NCBI GenBank assembly: GCA_036346375.1 | Contig: CM070520.1 | Coordinates: forward strand, 48,751,854 to 48,815,853 | Direction of reading: 5' to 3' | Length of the DNA stretch: 64,000 nt | Source: Guadua angustifolia | Taxonomy: Eukaryota; Streptophyta; Magnoliopsida; Poales; Poaceae | Shown here: one piece after another, positions 35,201 through 45,419 of the stretch | Layout: each line of letters starts with the position of its first letter | Position numbering within the stretch: the first letter of the stretch is position 1 | The notes under the pieces: generated by a model | Database searches by the model: none | Seen by the model: the letters and a program-made list of their open reading frames with translations, nothing else | Told to the model about the DNA's origin: nothing | Made by a program: the position numbers and the translations under genes

Positions 35201-35815
35201 ATACCTCATGGCAGCACCCAAGACCAGGAACAACCAACCAAACCCTAGGGAGAGGTCTTACCTTCAAGGGAGTGGAAGGGAATGGAGGGGAGCTGCACTT
35301 GGAGGAGGGAGTTGCTGCTGCCTTGGAGGGATGGGGAAGGAGGCGCCACCAGGAGGAGTGCTTGCTGGAGGAGCCGCCAAGGAGGAGGCTGGAGAAGATC
35401 TTTGGCAAGGGAAGAGCTGGAGGGAGGCTTGGGAGAAGAAGAGCTGCTGGCTTTGCTTGGGGAAGAAAGAAGTGGCTTCGGTTTTTGCTTGAGGAAGAAA
35501 TGAGGTGCTGCAGTTGGGAGGAAAAGAAAGAAGGGGGGAGTGCGGAGTGGGGAGGTAGGGAAAAAAAATCGCTGATTTAGTTTTCTTGACTCCAAATTCC
35601 TTTGCAATTTGTGCTCACTTACCCCAATGGTTACAAGAAGGTGAGCAGCTAAGTCCCCAAAATGTTTAGCTCTTAACTTTTGGTTCAGTTTGGAAATTCT
35701 TCTAAGTGGCAGTTTAGGATATTCACTGAAGTCGAAAGTTGATCTCAATGCGGCCAAAACTTGGTTGGCGCTAATGTTAGCCGCATGAGCCAATCCCAAA
35801 TTTGGGGTCGTGATA
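32295..35815 (-). repeat. 5' LTR of nested gypsy L4
   Basis: Pairs with 26898-30435. The outer edge reads TATCACGACC on the minus strand where the partner has TGTCACGGCC. The hairpin near 33062 is disrupted (GAGTCTGAAGGTACTGC) compared with 27670-27686. Confidence 0.95.
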
Positions 35816-35820
35816 GAATT

Positions 35821-36632
35821 GATCGGAGCTGAAGTGGGCGCACATGGCGCAGGCGGAGGGCTCTGGGGTGAAATGGGTTGGAGGGGGAGGTGGTGGAGCT
35901 TATGGCGAACTCAGTGGTGGGCGAAAATGGCCGGGAGAGAAAGGAAGGCGGCGGGGCGACGGAGAAGTATCGGCGCTGGAGAAGATGAAAGTGGAGCGAG
36001 CTAATGGAGGCGCGAGAGCTTGGAAGAGATAGCGCCGAATGTGGAGGAGGTTGCAGCGGTTCTGGCGCGGCGAAAATGGAGGGGAAATGGGATTTTTATA
36101 CGCGCGGGGGCGGGAAGAGAGTGAGCTCGGGCAGGGGAGAGAGAAATTGCACCAGCGAAGGAGGTACTCGAGTGGCGATGGGACTTGACGGGGTAGGGGA
36201 GTAAAGGCGGGGCGACGACGGCGTTAATGTGGCCAATGATGAGGCCAGAGCGTTCTTTGGTTGGCGGGAAGGCGGCGCGTGGTTAGGCGCAGCAATGCGC
36301 GGCGAAGGGACGGGACTCAGCGGAGACAACGCTGCAGACGGAACGGGATTGGCGCGACGGGACGGGACGCGGGGTGGGCTCGGGCCGGCGGAAAAACATT
36401 TGGGCCGCACGGAGGGAAGGAGAAACGGGCCGAACGGGAAAGGAATGGAAATGGGCTGGACTCAAGCGAAAAAGGGAAGTTTCCGGATTTGGTAGGCACC
36501 AAAAATGGTAAGCTTACCCAAAATGGGAAGGAACCGAAAGGAGCTCAAAATAAATCCAAATAAATCCGAGAAAATCAAATAAAATCCAAATAAAAGACTA
36601 AAGCATAATTTTGAAATTTTTGGGTTATTTCA
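35821..36632 (-). repeat. L2 LTR copy, second half
   Basis: Continuation of 24675-26897 after the nested element. It ends TTGGGTTATTTCA, the same edge as 44229. The G-rich stretch 35840-36450 matches 43440-44050. Confidence 0.9.
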
Positions 36633-36670
36633 ACCTACCCCCCTTAAAATAAATCTCATCCCCGAGATTT
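36633..36670 (-). other. Polypurine tract and pol end of gypsy L2
   Basis: On the minus strand CTCGGGGATGAGATTT, then AAGGGGGGTAGGT, then the LTR start TGAAATAACCC. This GAGGATGAGATTT-plus-purine-tract arrangement is usual at the end of grass gypsy pol genes. Confidence 0.8.
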
Positions 36671-38277
36671 ACCCATCCTAGGGGAACAGGTTGGGAAATT
36701 CTGCTACAATCCCGATTCCTTTTTCGGGTGGGTTCCTCATGACTGATTTTCTAGCAATACTCTGCCATCCTTGACTATGTGTCGACTTTTAGTTGACTTG
36801 ATGATCCGGATGTGCTTTCTGCAACGGGGTCACTTATTCTGCTGGTTAATTCCTCTTAACTGTTCTTAGTCTGTCGGTTGGCGAAGGTATTTTCTCAACT
36901 GGAAGTTCCTGGGGTACATGGTGTATCTGAGTAGACTTCTGGGCTCAACTGCAATTCATAGATTATTTTTCTGACATTATGGGGAACTGTATAGGGTCCA
37001 ACATTTTTGGGTGTACTTCTTCCTCAACTCTGAAATCTGTACCTGGGCTTGGAGGGCATTATTTTCAAGTAAACAAGGGTCTTTATTCTGGCGATTGACA
37101 TTCTCCTGCTCTTTGTCTGCCTAACTTTCCTGTTGCACTCCTAATCAGACTCTGCACTTTTCTTCCATAAAGGGGTTTTTAAAAGGTGACCTCCGGAGCA
37201 CACTTTTTAATATCTGGCGGTTACTTTTGGTCTGGTAGTCAGTCTGTGGGTATTAGGCTTTATTTAATGTTAATTCTGTCCTCTTTGCTCTAGGTGGATT
37301 CTTCCAAACTTCTGATGGTGAACTGGGCTTCTGGTTCTGGCACTGCTTCTTTCAGAATTTTACACCATCTTACCATAAATATCTTCCTGAACTTCATTCC
37401 TGTTGTAAGTTTATCTTAATTGCCATGAGGTGGGTTACCTTGGTCAACTGGTCCACTATCCTTCAATCAACCTCAAATCTTGGTTGGATCCTTTCTATCT
37501 GTCTGGGGAAAAGAGTGGCAATGGGTTAGCAGTCTTCTGGGGTCATTATTAACCTTTCAACATATGTTGCTGCATGGGACATTCTTGGCTGCTTTCTTTG
37601 TCAAAATCAATCCTCTTATATTTTTATCTTCACTTATATATAGTTATAGGGCCATAATATCCCTTGCTTATTTGGCGGAAGCTCTTGAGGGGCTGGTATC
37701 TGTCATTCTCTTTCTACACGGTCAAACTTCTTCATCCTCTTGTTAGGCTTGTCTTGACCTGATCCAATGGACCTGGCGGGATCTCAATTAAGGGTATGAA
37801 TCTGCCACTACTTGTAGGTCAAGATTTCCTTTCCATTCCTGATTGGTTCCTCATGGTGGGTTAAGTTATTTTTCTTGTCATTTGGTCTGACTTATTCTTA
37901 AATGGTTGGTGTCTTGGCTATCTCTGAGGTGAGGATGCTGATTCATTTTCTATCTGCTAACTCTGAGTTTATCTGCCTGATGGTTTAATATCCCTGGCCA
38001 TTTGTAAGGATGGTGAATACTCTTGGATGGTCTGCCATTGTTTCATTTCCGGGCTAAATAAATGACCTTCAGACCTTCCTCTTTTATCTTCCGCCACTGA
38101 TCATGAACTTAATTCCTTGAATGATCACTCTCTAGGATCTTCATACTTGAATCGAGTCATTACTCATCTCCCAGGGTTTGGAACATATATGAGTTAGGCA
38201 AGGGGGGTGTGATAATCCATTTTTGCAAACAAAGAGCCAACGAAAAGAAGAACCGGGTAGCACCAGGGTTAAAAGAA
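36671..38277 (-). pseudogene. Unreadable remnant of gypsy L2 pol region
   Basis: Position between gag and the polypurine tract is where protease, RT, RNase H and integrase should lie, but only about 1.6 kb remains and I recognise no catalytic motif on either strand. It is T-rich on the plus strand. GGCAAGGGGGGTGTGATAATCC at about 38197-38218 looks like a second polypurine tract joined to an LTR start, in the opposite orientation. Part of this stretch may therefore belong to another, unidentified element. Confidence 0.35.
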
Positions 38278-39285
38278 TCACACTGGTTGTGACTGAGCTT
38301 GGAACTTACCGATGACGACGTTTTCGGCTTCTGCAGCTTCTTTGGCGGGCATATGATTTATCCAATTTCTTGGGTCATTGGGATTTGGTTCGGCCTTGAT
38401 GGGTATCTTCCTTTTCAGCAATCCTCGCTGCTGTCTCGGCGGTTGATATGGCGCACTTTGCTGGTCCATTGGATTGGTGTCGGAAACTTTAGCCTTGGCC
38501 ACATGGGATGGTAAATGCTTCTTAGGGAAGCGATGCCGGATATGTCCTATCTGTCCGCAGTGAAAACATAGAGCGGTCTTATGGGGGCAATCGTTCGCAT
38601 AATGATTTCCCTTGCAATTGAAGCACTTCCCTTTCCTGGGTCGAGGCATAGTAGGTACCGGTCTCTGTTCTTCCACATCTTGTCCTTTAGCAAGGAAATT
38701 GGGTGTAGGAATTGGCACTCGTATCCTCAGCGGTATTGGGTTCAGTACCCTTGTTTGATGTGCCTTTCTTTTCCGAGTGTTTTCCAAGTCATTCCAGGTC
38801 TCCTCAGTAACTATTAACTTGTCTATCATTGTGGTCAGGTCCTCGAAGTCGAGCGCTGCAACATGGAATTTCAAACTTTCCTGCAGACCTTCGTAGAATC
38901 TTTCCATCTTCTTGGCTTCTGTATTCACTTCTTCAGGGGCATATCATGCTAGCTGGTTGAATTGATGAAGGTATTCTAAGATTGATCTCTCACCTTGGTG
39001 GAGAGTCAAAAATTCCCTTCTTTTAGCTGCCATTAAGCCTGCAGGGATATGGGCTGCTCTGAATGCTTTCTCAAATTTTGACCACGTGGTTTCTTGCCCG
39101 AATTTTTGTGCCTGAAAGTTCATCCACCAGGCAGCGGCTTGTCCTTGTAGCTGGTGCGAGGCGTATAATACTCGCTCTGCAATAAAACCTTTGAGTGCGT
39201 CAAGTCTCCACTGAATAATACTGATCCAATCATCTGCTTCGAGTGGTTCTGCTGCACTTGAAAATACGGGTGGTCTTATTTTCTA
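38278..39285 (-). pseudogene. gypsy L2 gag (Retrotrans_gag plus zinc knuckles), one internal stop
   Basis: Capsid protein that packages the element's RNA. From about 39275 on the minus strand the frame reads EPLEADDWISIIQWRLDALK, QGQAAAWWMNFQ, then LTLHQGERSILEYLHQFNQL: the Retrotrans_gag pattern with W-W and Y-L-FN motifs. A single TGA interrupts it at about 38941, where related sequences usually have Arg (CGA to TGA transition). The frame then stays open from ATG 38928 for 216 codons. Two zinc knuckles follow: CFNCKGNHYANDC, and CFHCGQIGHIRHRF, in which the final cysteine is Phe. Apart from this stop and the lost cysteine the protein is close to intact. Its upstream neighbour is the leader ORF at 39822-40271. 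Confidence 0.85.
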
Positions 39286-39821
39286 AAAATCAGTCCATCT
39301 CGATCTTCCAATGTTTCCATCCTGTCCGTACAAATGTCCTTGGGGATATTCTCGGGGTCTGGCTGCTAGTTGTTCTAAGATCTTTTCCATTAGTCATGTC
39401 TGGTGCATCTTTGCCTGATGCCTGTTCCTTTCCATCATGGACAGTACCTGGGCCAGGTTGGTCGGGTTTTCCAATTCGGCTTCCTCACTGAGATGCTGGT
39501 GTGGTCCGACTCCTGCCATCTGGCTTAACCTGATTCTTATTCGGTGCTGCAGCAGGTTTTAGGCAAGCAGAAGGTAAGTAAGATGTAGAGTAGGGGATAA
39601 GAGCAGAATGAATGGGTAAGAGGCTCAGACGAAGGGAGGGAGTTTTGAGTTGGGTAGGGTCATAAGGATAATTATTGCAAACCAAGATAACTGAGATTAG
39701 CAAACATAGATTTTTCATTCATACATAGGGGATGAATAAATGCGAGATCTGGTTTTAAGGTTCGATCGACCCATTTTACAATCTTGAAAGCCTAATAAGG
39801 GGTACCACGATGGCTAGCGAT
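39286..39821 (-). other. Spacer between leader ORF and gag of gypsy L2
   Basis: No clear domain. It probably encoded the gag N-terminus but is frameshifted; a minus-strand frame at 39485-39718 has no recognisable motif. Confidence 0.35.
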
Positions 39822-40271
39822 CTACTCTCGCGGACCACGGTAAATCGACTTACAAGTGCCTTCATCCACGGACTCTTCTCCCGCTGATGGGTCATCTGTT
39901 AGCTCCTGGTTGTGAATCTCTTCCATCAGCGCATCAATCTCGTTCCATGCATTCATCAGCCGCTGATGCATCTCGTCGCGCTCACTTAGAGCACGGGTAT
40001 GGCTGACCTCCTGCTCCAATATGAATCTAGTCATATCTTTCACGCGCGGGTCTGGACTGTCGTCGGGGATGTTGATCATCACTTCATCGGGCTCCGAGCC
40101 ATCTTGCGGGACCCACGAGAAGGGGCTGTTGTTGAACTGGCGCTGGTAACGATGACGCATGTACCTTGCCGCCTTCCTGGCAGCATCCTGAATTGCTTCT
40201 CGCTCCATGCGACGGAAACCCTCAAATCTTCTCGGCTGATCCGGGCGAATCGGCATTGGCGGCAGATCCAC
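39822..40271 (-). CDS. Leader ORF of gypsy L2, 149 residues
   Basis: An uninterrupted frame from ATG 40271 to the stop at 39822, placed after the primer-binding site and before gag. The sequence is highly charged. It starts MDLPPMPIRPDQPRRFEGFR, continues with a basic segment (AARKAARYMRHRYQRQF), then a heptad-like helical part (about residues 85-120, SERDEMHQRLMNAWNEIDAL) and an acidic end. No enzyme motif. Some grass gypsy elements have an extra small ORF in this place; its function is unknown. A coiled-coil or gag-accessory role is a guess. That it stayed open while pol decayed is notable. Confidence 0.55.
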   Translation of the reverse strand: MDLPPMPIRPDQPRRFEGFRRMEREAIQDAARKAARYMRHRYQRQFNNSPFSWVPQDGSEPDEVMINIPDDSPDPRVKDMTRFILEQEVSHTRALSERDEMHQRLMNAWNEIDALMEEIHNQELTDDPSAGEESVDEGTCKSIYRGPRE

Positions 40272-40636
40272 CCAAGACTGCCACTGACAGCGGATTCCTC
40301 CATGGAACTACTCTTCTGAATGGAAAACTGGGCTATCATGAGCACCGAGAAACTGCATCATATTCCACAATCGATCTGCCCATCCTCCAAGTGCTTCTGG
40401 GTAAGGGTGAACTATGTGCACCATCTGCTGACACAGAATTTTTGAAGTTAGTTAAGCACAGAAAACTTAAACATATTTTTTTTAGAAATGGAATTCTAGG
40501 TAAGGTAGAAGAGGCGAGAAATAGGGAGATAGCGATAATGCTTAGATAATTTTGTACCCCTTTTTTGTTTGTAAGTTAAATAGATTTTCCGAAAGCTTTC
40601 CTAAGTCAACTTAAGGTTTTGATCTACTGGTCAAGC

Positions 40637-40653
40637 CGGGCTCTGATACCACT
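40637..40653 (-). other. Primer-binding site of gypsy L2
   Basis: Plus GGGCTCTGATACCACT, i.e. minus TGGTATCAGAGC two bases from the LTR edge at 40654. Complementary to initiator tRNA-Met. Confidence 0.9.
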
Positions 40654-43600
40654 TGTCACGGACCGCCCTTTTCAGGGGGTGCGTATAAATACCTTCCTGA
40701 CTACCCAGATTTTAGTCAGAGGTAACTAAGCGTACATTGCCAGACATAAAAGCAAATGCGAATATTTTATAGATCAAGTAAGGGCCTAACGACCAGAGTT
40801 TTACAAAAGGTGCGGCTGGCATCGAATACATTACAGAACACCCACAAGAAAGGCTTGAGCAGATAGATCAAGGCCTTCAAAACTGAATAACATCGTCATC
40901 TACGGACTTCTGGAATTCGCCATCTTCAATTGAAATCTAAAGAGGGGGTTGGGAGCAAGGGTGAGTACACAACCGTACTCAACAAACCACACGGAAATTC
41001 TGAATATTATATGCGAGGATAAACAAAAAGGTAAGCCTGGGTTTTAAGTATTGTGGATGCAAGTTGTAAACATCGATTTCATTTTACATTTGAAACACAA
41101 ACCATTAATAGCAATATAACATGGGGGTTATCTGCAAAGTTCACATCCTGTAAATTTTAATTAAGAAAGCTACAGTAGCGATTCAGAGAATCACCCAAAT
41201 TTAACTTCGGCTTCATTAACCTAAGCACGGCGTATTCGAATACCATTGATATCACTCTGCAGAGGTGCTCGGCTTTACCCACAAGACATCTCGGTCATTA
41301 GTGCCACCGGATCAACATGCAACTTTTATGCATGCGGCCAGCCAAGATTGACATAACCTTTCATTGGATTTTCCCCTTTAGCTCCTACCCATGAAAAGCG
41401 CAAGTCCTCAACCTTCAGAACCCACGGGCCAAAGGGCCTTGCACCGATCATTTGAGGACCCCTCTTGTGAAAACTCTGAATGGTTGCTCCATTCTGTTCA
41501 CGCCCTACCACGCGCTACCCATTCCTTCCACGAATGGGTCATACATCAAACATTCAAGGAAAAAGACAATATCTGGGGTTACGTGGATCGAGCCAACGAG
41601 TGACCGACCCAACCCAGGTGTTCAAGAGTTCGCTCGGCGGATTCGTTCTTGATTAAACACCGCTAAGCGCCAAGGCCGTATTTATGGCGCAATTATGAAT
41701 CTCGGCGTTTTGGCCCTCGGACGAGAAATTAATATAATTCATATATATTATTGATTTTATTATGAATAAAATTTTAGTTTTCTTTTCTAGTTATTTGTAA
41801 ATTGCAAGACATCAAATATTAAACTAAAATACTTGAACAAATACTACTCAATTAATCAAGTAATAAACTAAGTAGTAAGTACTATGTTAGTGACTTAGTG
41901 TACCTTATTTTGACGACGACTACGTGAATCTTTCAATCATGGTCATCAGGTTATATAAACAATAGATCAAAATGATCTCTCTTATAGTTTTGTGCCAGCC
42001 GCCAAGGACCGCCAAGGACCGCCAAGACCCGCCATGGACCGCCAAGGCCCGCCAAGGAGAGCCAAGGACCGCAATTTCGGCCTAGCCGCCAAACAGGCCG
42101 CCAAGGGCTGAATTCATTGCGTTTATAGCCGCCAACCGCAATATCGGCCGCAATATCGCCGCCAAATACCGAATTTTCGAACACTGACCCAACCTGTGGT
42201 TGAGCGGAATTCTGAAGTTATTTACGTTGCCCAAGACATCGGTCCTTAAATGCCAAAGACTCAGCCAAAAGACATACCACAACCCATTGGTACCCTCTGT
42301 ACCACCACCATGCCACAACCTTGGCCTCGTCATCGGTTTGGGGTTGGGCCAGCATCCACCTCCCGTGGTCCGCCCAAGCTATCCCCCACACCGTAGCAAT
42401 TTTTGAAAATCCACCGAGTCATCTCTCGGAGATTAAGCATTTGTCTAAAAGTAATAATTGTATGAGTTGCTACATCTACGAGGGTTCAATATTTTATAGC
42501 CTAGGTTAAAAAGGAATTAGGGCATAACAACCGGTGTAACATTTGGATGTATGTAATCATGTCATTCGAAACTACCACATTTTCTAGTTCTCTAAAATAA
42601 CAAAAATAATGCAATACAAGAAATATATATATAATCTAATGGAACTGGGTTCAACATGTTCAAGGAGTGTGGCTTGCCTTGCGGAGTTAAAAGTTCGCCT
42701 AGTGAGAAGCGGTCGATGTCGAGTTTGACCCCGAATGGCTCTTGCTCCTACGATCACTCCGACGTCGGTTCTAGCGTGAGAAAACGCAACCAATAAATAA
42801 ATGAATAAATTCAAACAAAGAAAGAAAATCGAAAAAAAGAATCAGAGAGGAAATGTCCGGAACAGTGGTCAAGGGCATTTTGGGAATTTTCTGGACTTGG
42901 TATGGCGAAACGGAGATCATCTTTGGACTCAACGGCTCGAAATGGTCAATAAAATATATTTTTGGCATTTCTGGATTTTTGGGGATTTCTGGGAATTTTT
43001 CTGGAATTTTACTCGTATTTTTTGGCTTTTAAATAAATCAAAACCGAAAAGAAAATACAAGAATGCACTGTGCAGTGGGCCGTAGAGTGATTTGCGACTT
43101 GACCGCTCACGCCAAATGCACTAGTCTTGAATCGAGCCCACGCCAGTGAGCGGCCACCATGTGTCTGCGAGCAGTGAGGTGACGACAAAGGGCCAACATA
43201 TCGATGGTGTGAGAGACGTCGTTGGTGCGCGGGCCCGGTGAGTCAGTGACTGCGGAGGGGTGAAAACAAAGGAGGGCGGCGCGGCGAAGTGGCTTAGCCG
43301 GAGCCGAGGAAGACGAATGCCGTCTTGGCGATTTAAGCGCGGAAAAGCGAAAAAGTGGCTCGGGTGCATGAGGGGCTCAAGGTGTGTTCGGGGAGGTGGA
43401 AAAGTGGGGGAGGAAGTGAAGGGGGCGACAGGAGGTGATCGGAGTGAAGGCGCACATGGCGCCAGGCGGAGGGCTCTGGGGGTGAAATGGGTTGGAGGGG
43501 GAGGTGGTGGAGCTTATGGCGAACTCAGTGGTGGGTGAAAATGGCCGGGAGAGAAAGGGAGGCGGCGGGGCGACGGGGAAGTATCGGCGCTGGAGAAGAT

Positions 43601-44229
43601 GAACGTGGAGCGAGCTAATGGAGGCGCGAGAGCTTGGAAGAGATAGCGCCGAATGTGGAGGAGGTTGCCAGGTTCGCGCCGCGAAAATGGAGGAAATGGG
43701 ATTTTTATCTGTGGGCGGGAAGAGAGTGAGCTCGGGCGGGAGAGAAAGTGCACCAGCGAAGGAGGTACTCGAGTGGCGATGGGACTTGATGAGGCGGGGA
43801 GTAAAGGCGGGGCGGGCGGCGTTAAGCGCGGCAAAAGATGAGCGGAGGCGTTCTTTGGTTAGGCGGGAAAAGCGGCGAAGCGTGGTTGGGCAGCAGGCGC
43901 GGCGAAGGGACGGGACTCAGCGGAGACGACGCTGCAGACGGAACGGGATTGGCGCGACGGGACGGGACGCGGGGTGGGCTCGGGCCAGCGGAAAAACATT
44001 TGGGCCGCACGGAGGGAAGGAGAAACGGGCCGAACGGGAAAGGAATGGAAATGGGCTGGACTCAAGCGAAAAAGGAAGTTTCGGTTTGGTAGGCACCAAA
44101 AATGGTAAGCTTACCCAAAATGGGAAGGAACCGAAAGGAGCTCAAAATAAATCCAAATAAATCCGAGAAAATCAAATAAAATCCAAATAAAAGACTAAAG
44201 CATAATTTTGAAATTTTTGGGTTATTTCA
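40654..44229 (-). repeat. L2 LTR copy with hAT-type insertion
   Basis: From TGTCACGGACCGCCC to GGGTTATTTCA; partner is 24675-26897 plus 35821-36632. It contains the hairpin at 40962-40981 and CTCTGCAGAG at 41255-41264. It supplies the intact reference for the GAATT insertion site of the nested gypsy. Confidence 0.9.
41615..42186. mobile_element. hAT-type non-autonomous element (572 bp)
   Basis: Ends CAGGTGTTCAAGAG and the inverse of TTCGAACACTG form short CAGTGTTC-type TIRs. The 8-bp duplication ACCCAACC is perfect (41607-41614 and 42187-42194). The related LTR at about 25646-25660 has one copy of this octamer and no insertion. The interior (41998-42072) contains a short tandem run of GCCAAGGACC. 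No coding capacity. Confidence 0.95.
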
Positions 44230-44868
44230 GACGAAATTGTCTGCGTCGACTAAATGGCCTTGCTCTGCTTGAGATTGCATGGCCATCACAGTAAACACTG
44301 CCTTGCAAGGCCTCCACAACTGACGCCTCCGCGCCATCTGCCCCACCCAATCCGGCCAGCTCATTTGCGAGCCCGTGGACCGAGAGGCGAAGTGGCTGCC
44401 ATTAAACTAGCCGGATTTGAATGAGAACTCAAAGTGAATTTAATTCTATTTTAGGTTCTAGTGGGATTTCTTGCTTTTTCTTTAATTCTATTGCATTTTA
44501 ATATATAATATGGAGAACTTAATAATATTTAAGTGGTGCTCCTCCGGTACTTTACTTTAATAATATAGAGAAATTAACAATATTGTATTTTAGTATATAA
44601 TATAGTTGTATACTTATACACTCATATTTATTTTTGGATTTTCAATATAGAGAAACGAACTTTGCGTAATTATTTAACAAGCAATTGAAGTGGTACTCCA
44701 ACCGATGAGAGCACAATTCATCCAAAGAGACATTGACTATAATTTAATCCAAATAAAATTATTACTGGTCTAGGGTGTCGCATTGAGTTGATATCAGCAT
44801 ATTGTCTCATTGAGTTGACATTGTTCCTTTGAGATATTGAGTCTACCCTCTGTTTCGATTCTGGCTTT
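44230..44868. other. No gene seen
   Basis: Right flank of the gypsy array. Mostly AT-rich after 44430. No supported feature. Confidence 0.4.
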
Positions 44869-45262
44869 GCCACTGACCCTCACTCTCTCAATCCCCTCTC
44901 TCCCTCTCCTTGGTCGGCACTGTGTCTAGCTCTCTTCACTCCTCTCGTTGTTCGTTTGCTCGTCATTCTCTCTCATTCTCTTCTCGCCCAGCTTCGCTCC
45001 TCGCTCTCTCCATTCCTCTCATCGTCTCGCTCACTCATCGCTGAAAAGATTGAGATTGAGAGAGCAATGAGAGAGTTGAGAGAGATGAGCGAGAGAGGAT
45101 AGGGCAACGGGCAAGAGAGAGAGTGAGAGAGAGATGTGAGGATTGAAGATGACTGAGAGAGAGAGAGCTGTGAGAGGGAGCAGCGGGAAAGAGAGAGTGC
45201 GTTGAGAGAGATGGGCGAGAGAAGGAAGAGAGCAGAGAGATATTGAGAGAGACAAGTGAGAG
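44869..45262. repeat. CT-rich tract followed by GA-rich tract
   Basis: 44869-45040 is dominated by CTCTC/TTCTC words on the plus strand and 45050-45262 by GAGAG words. The two halves are largely complementary in composition and could pair. The minus-strand Ser/Leu-rich reading frame is a by-product. Confidence 0.75.
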
Positions 45263-45419
45263 AAAATATGGCTTCTTGTAATATATGTCTTTGTATTAAA
45301 GAGTATCATGTACTTACGCAAGCATTGTAAATATCACTATGTAACTTTACAAAAATAAATAAAATTTAGTTTATTTTTTTGTAATATTTGTATCTACTAT
45401 ATTAGCTCGATGCGTCTCC

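Larger units (their letters stand above)
26898..35815 (-). mobile_element. Nested gypsy LTR retrotransposon (family L4)
   Basis: Two long LTRs of 3538 and 3521 bp (26898-30435 and 32295-35815) flank a 1.86-kb internal region. The 5-bp target duplication GAATT is perfect (26893-26897 and 35816-35820). The site it entered is inside the L2 LTR and can be compared with the uninterrupted copy near 43440. The internal region holds only integrase remnants; gag, protease and most of RT are gone. It is thus non-autonomous or heavily deleted. Minus orientation follows from the polypurine tract, the primer-binding site and the coding direction. Confidence 0.95.
24463..44229 (-). mobile_element. Gypsy element array (family L2): LTR, internal, LTR, partial internal
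   Basis: Read on the minus strand: a complete LTR (44229 to 40654), primer-binding site, leader ORF, gag, degraded pol, polypurine tract, a second LTR (36632 to 24675, interrupted by a nested element), then a second primer-binding site and leader (24674 to 24463) that match 40653-40443. A single insertion would end at the second LTR. The extra internal piece means a tandem arrangement, most simply made by unequal recombination between LTRs. The left piece stops at about 24463 without a third LTR. Confidence 0.85.

Noticed and set aside
36104..36563. Several GC-rich reading frames on both strands
   Set aside because: Part of the L2 LTR; the same frames recur shifted in the partner LTR at 43690-44160.
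37480..37746. 88-codon hydrophobic plus-strand reading frame
   Set aside because: No motif and T-rich composition that favours hydrophobic codons; inside a degraded retrotransposon.
45031..45321. 96-codon Ser/Leu-rich minus-strand frame
   Set aside because: Direct product of the GA-rich tract.
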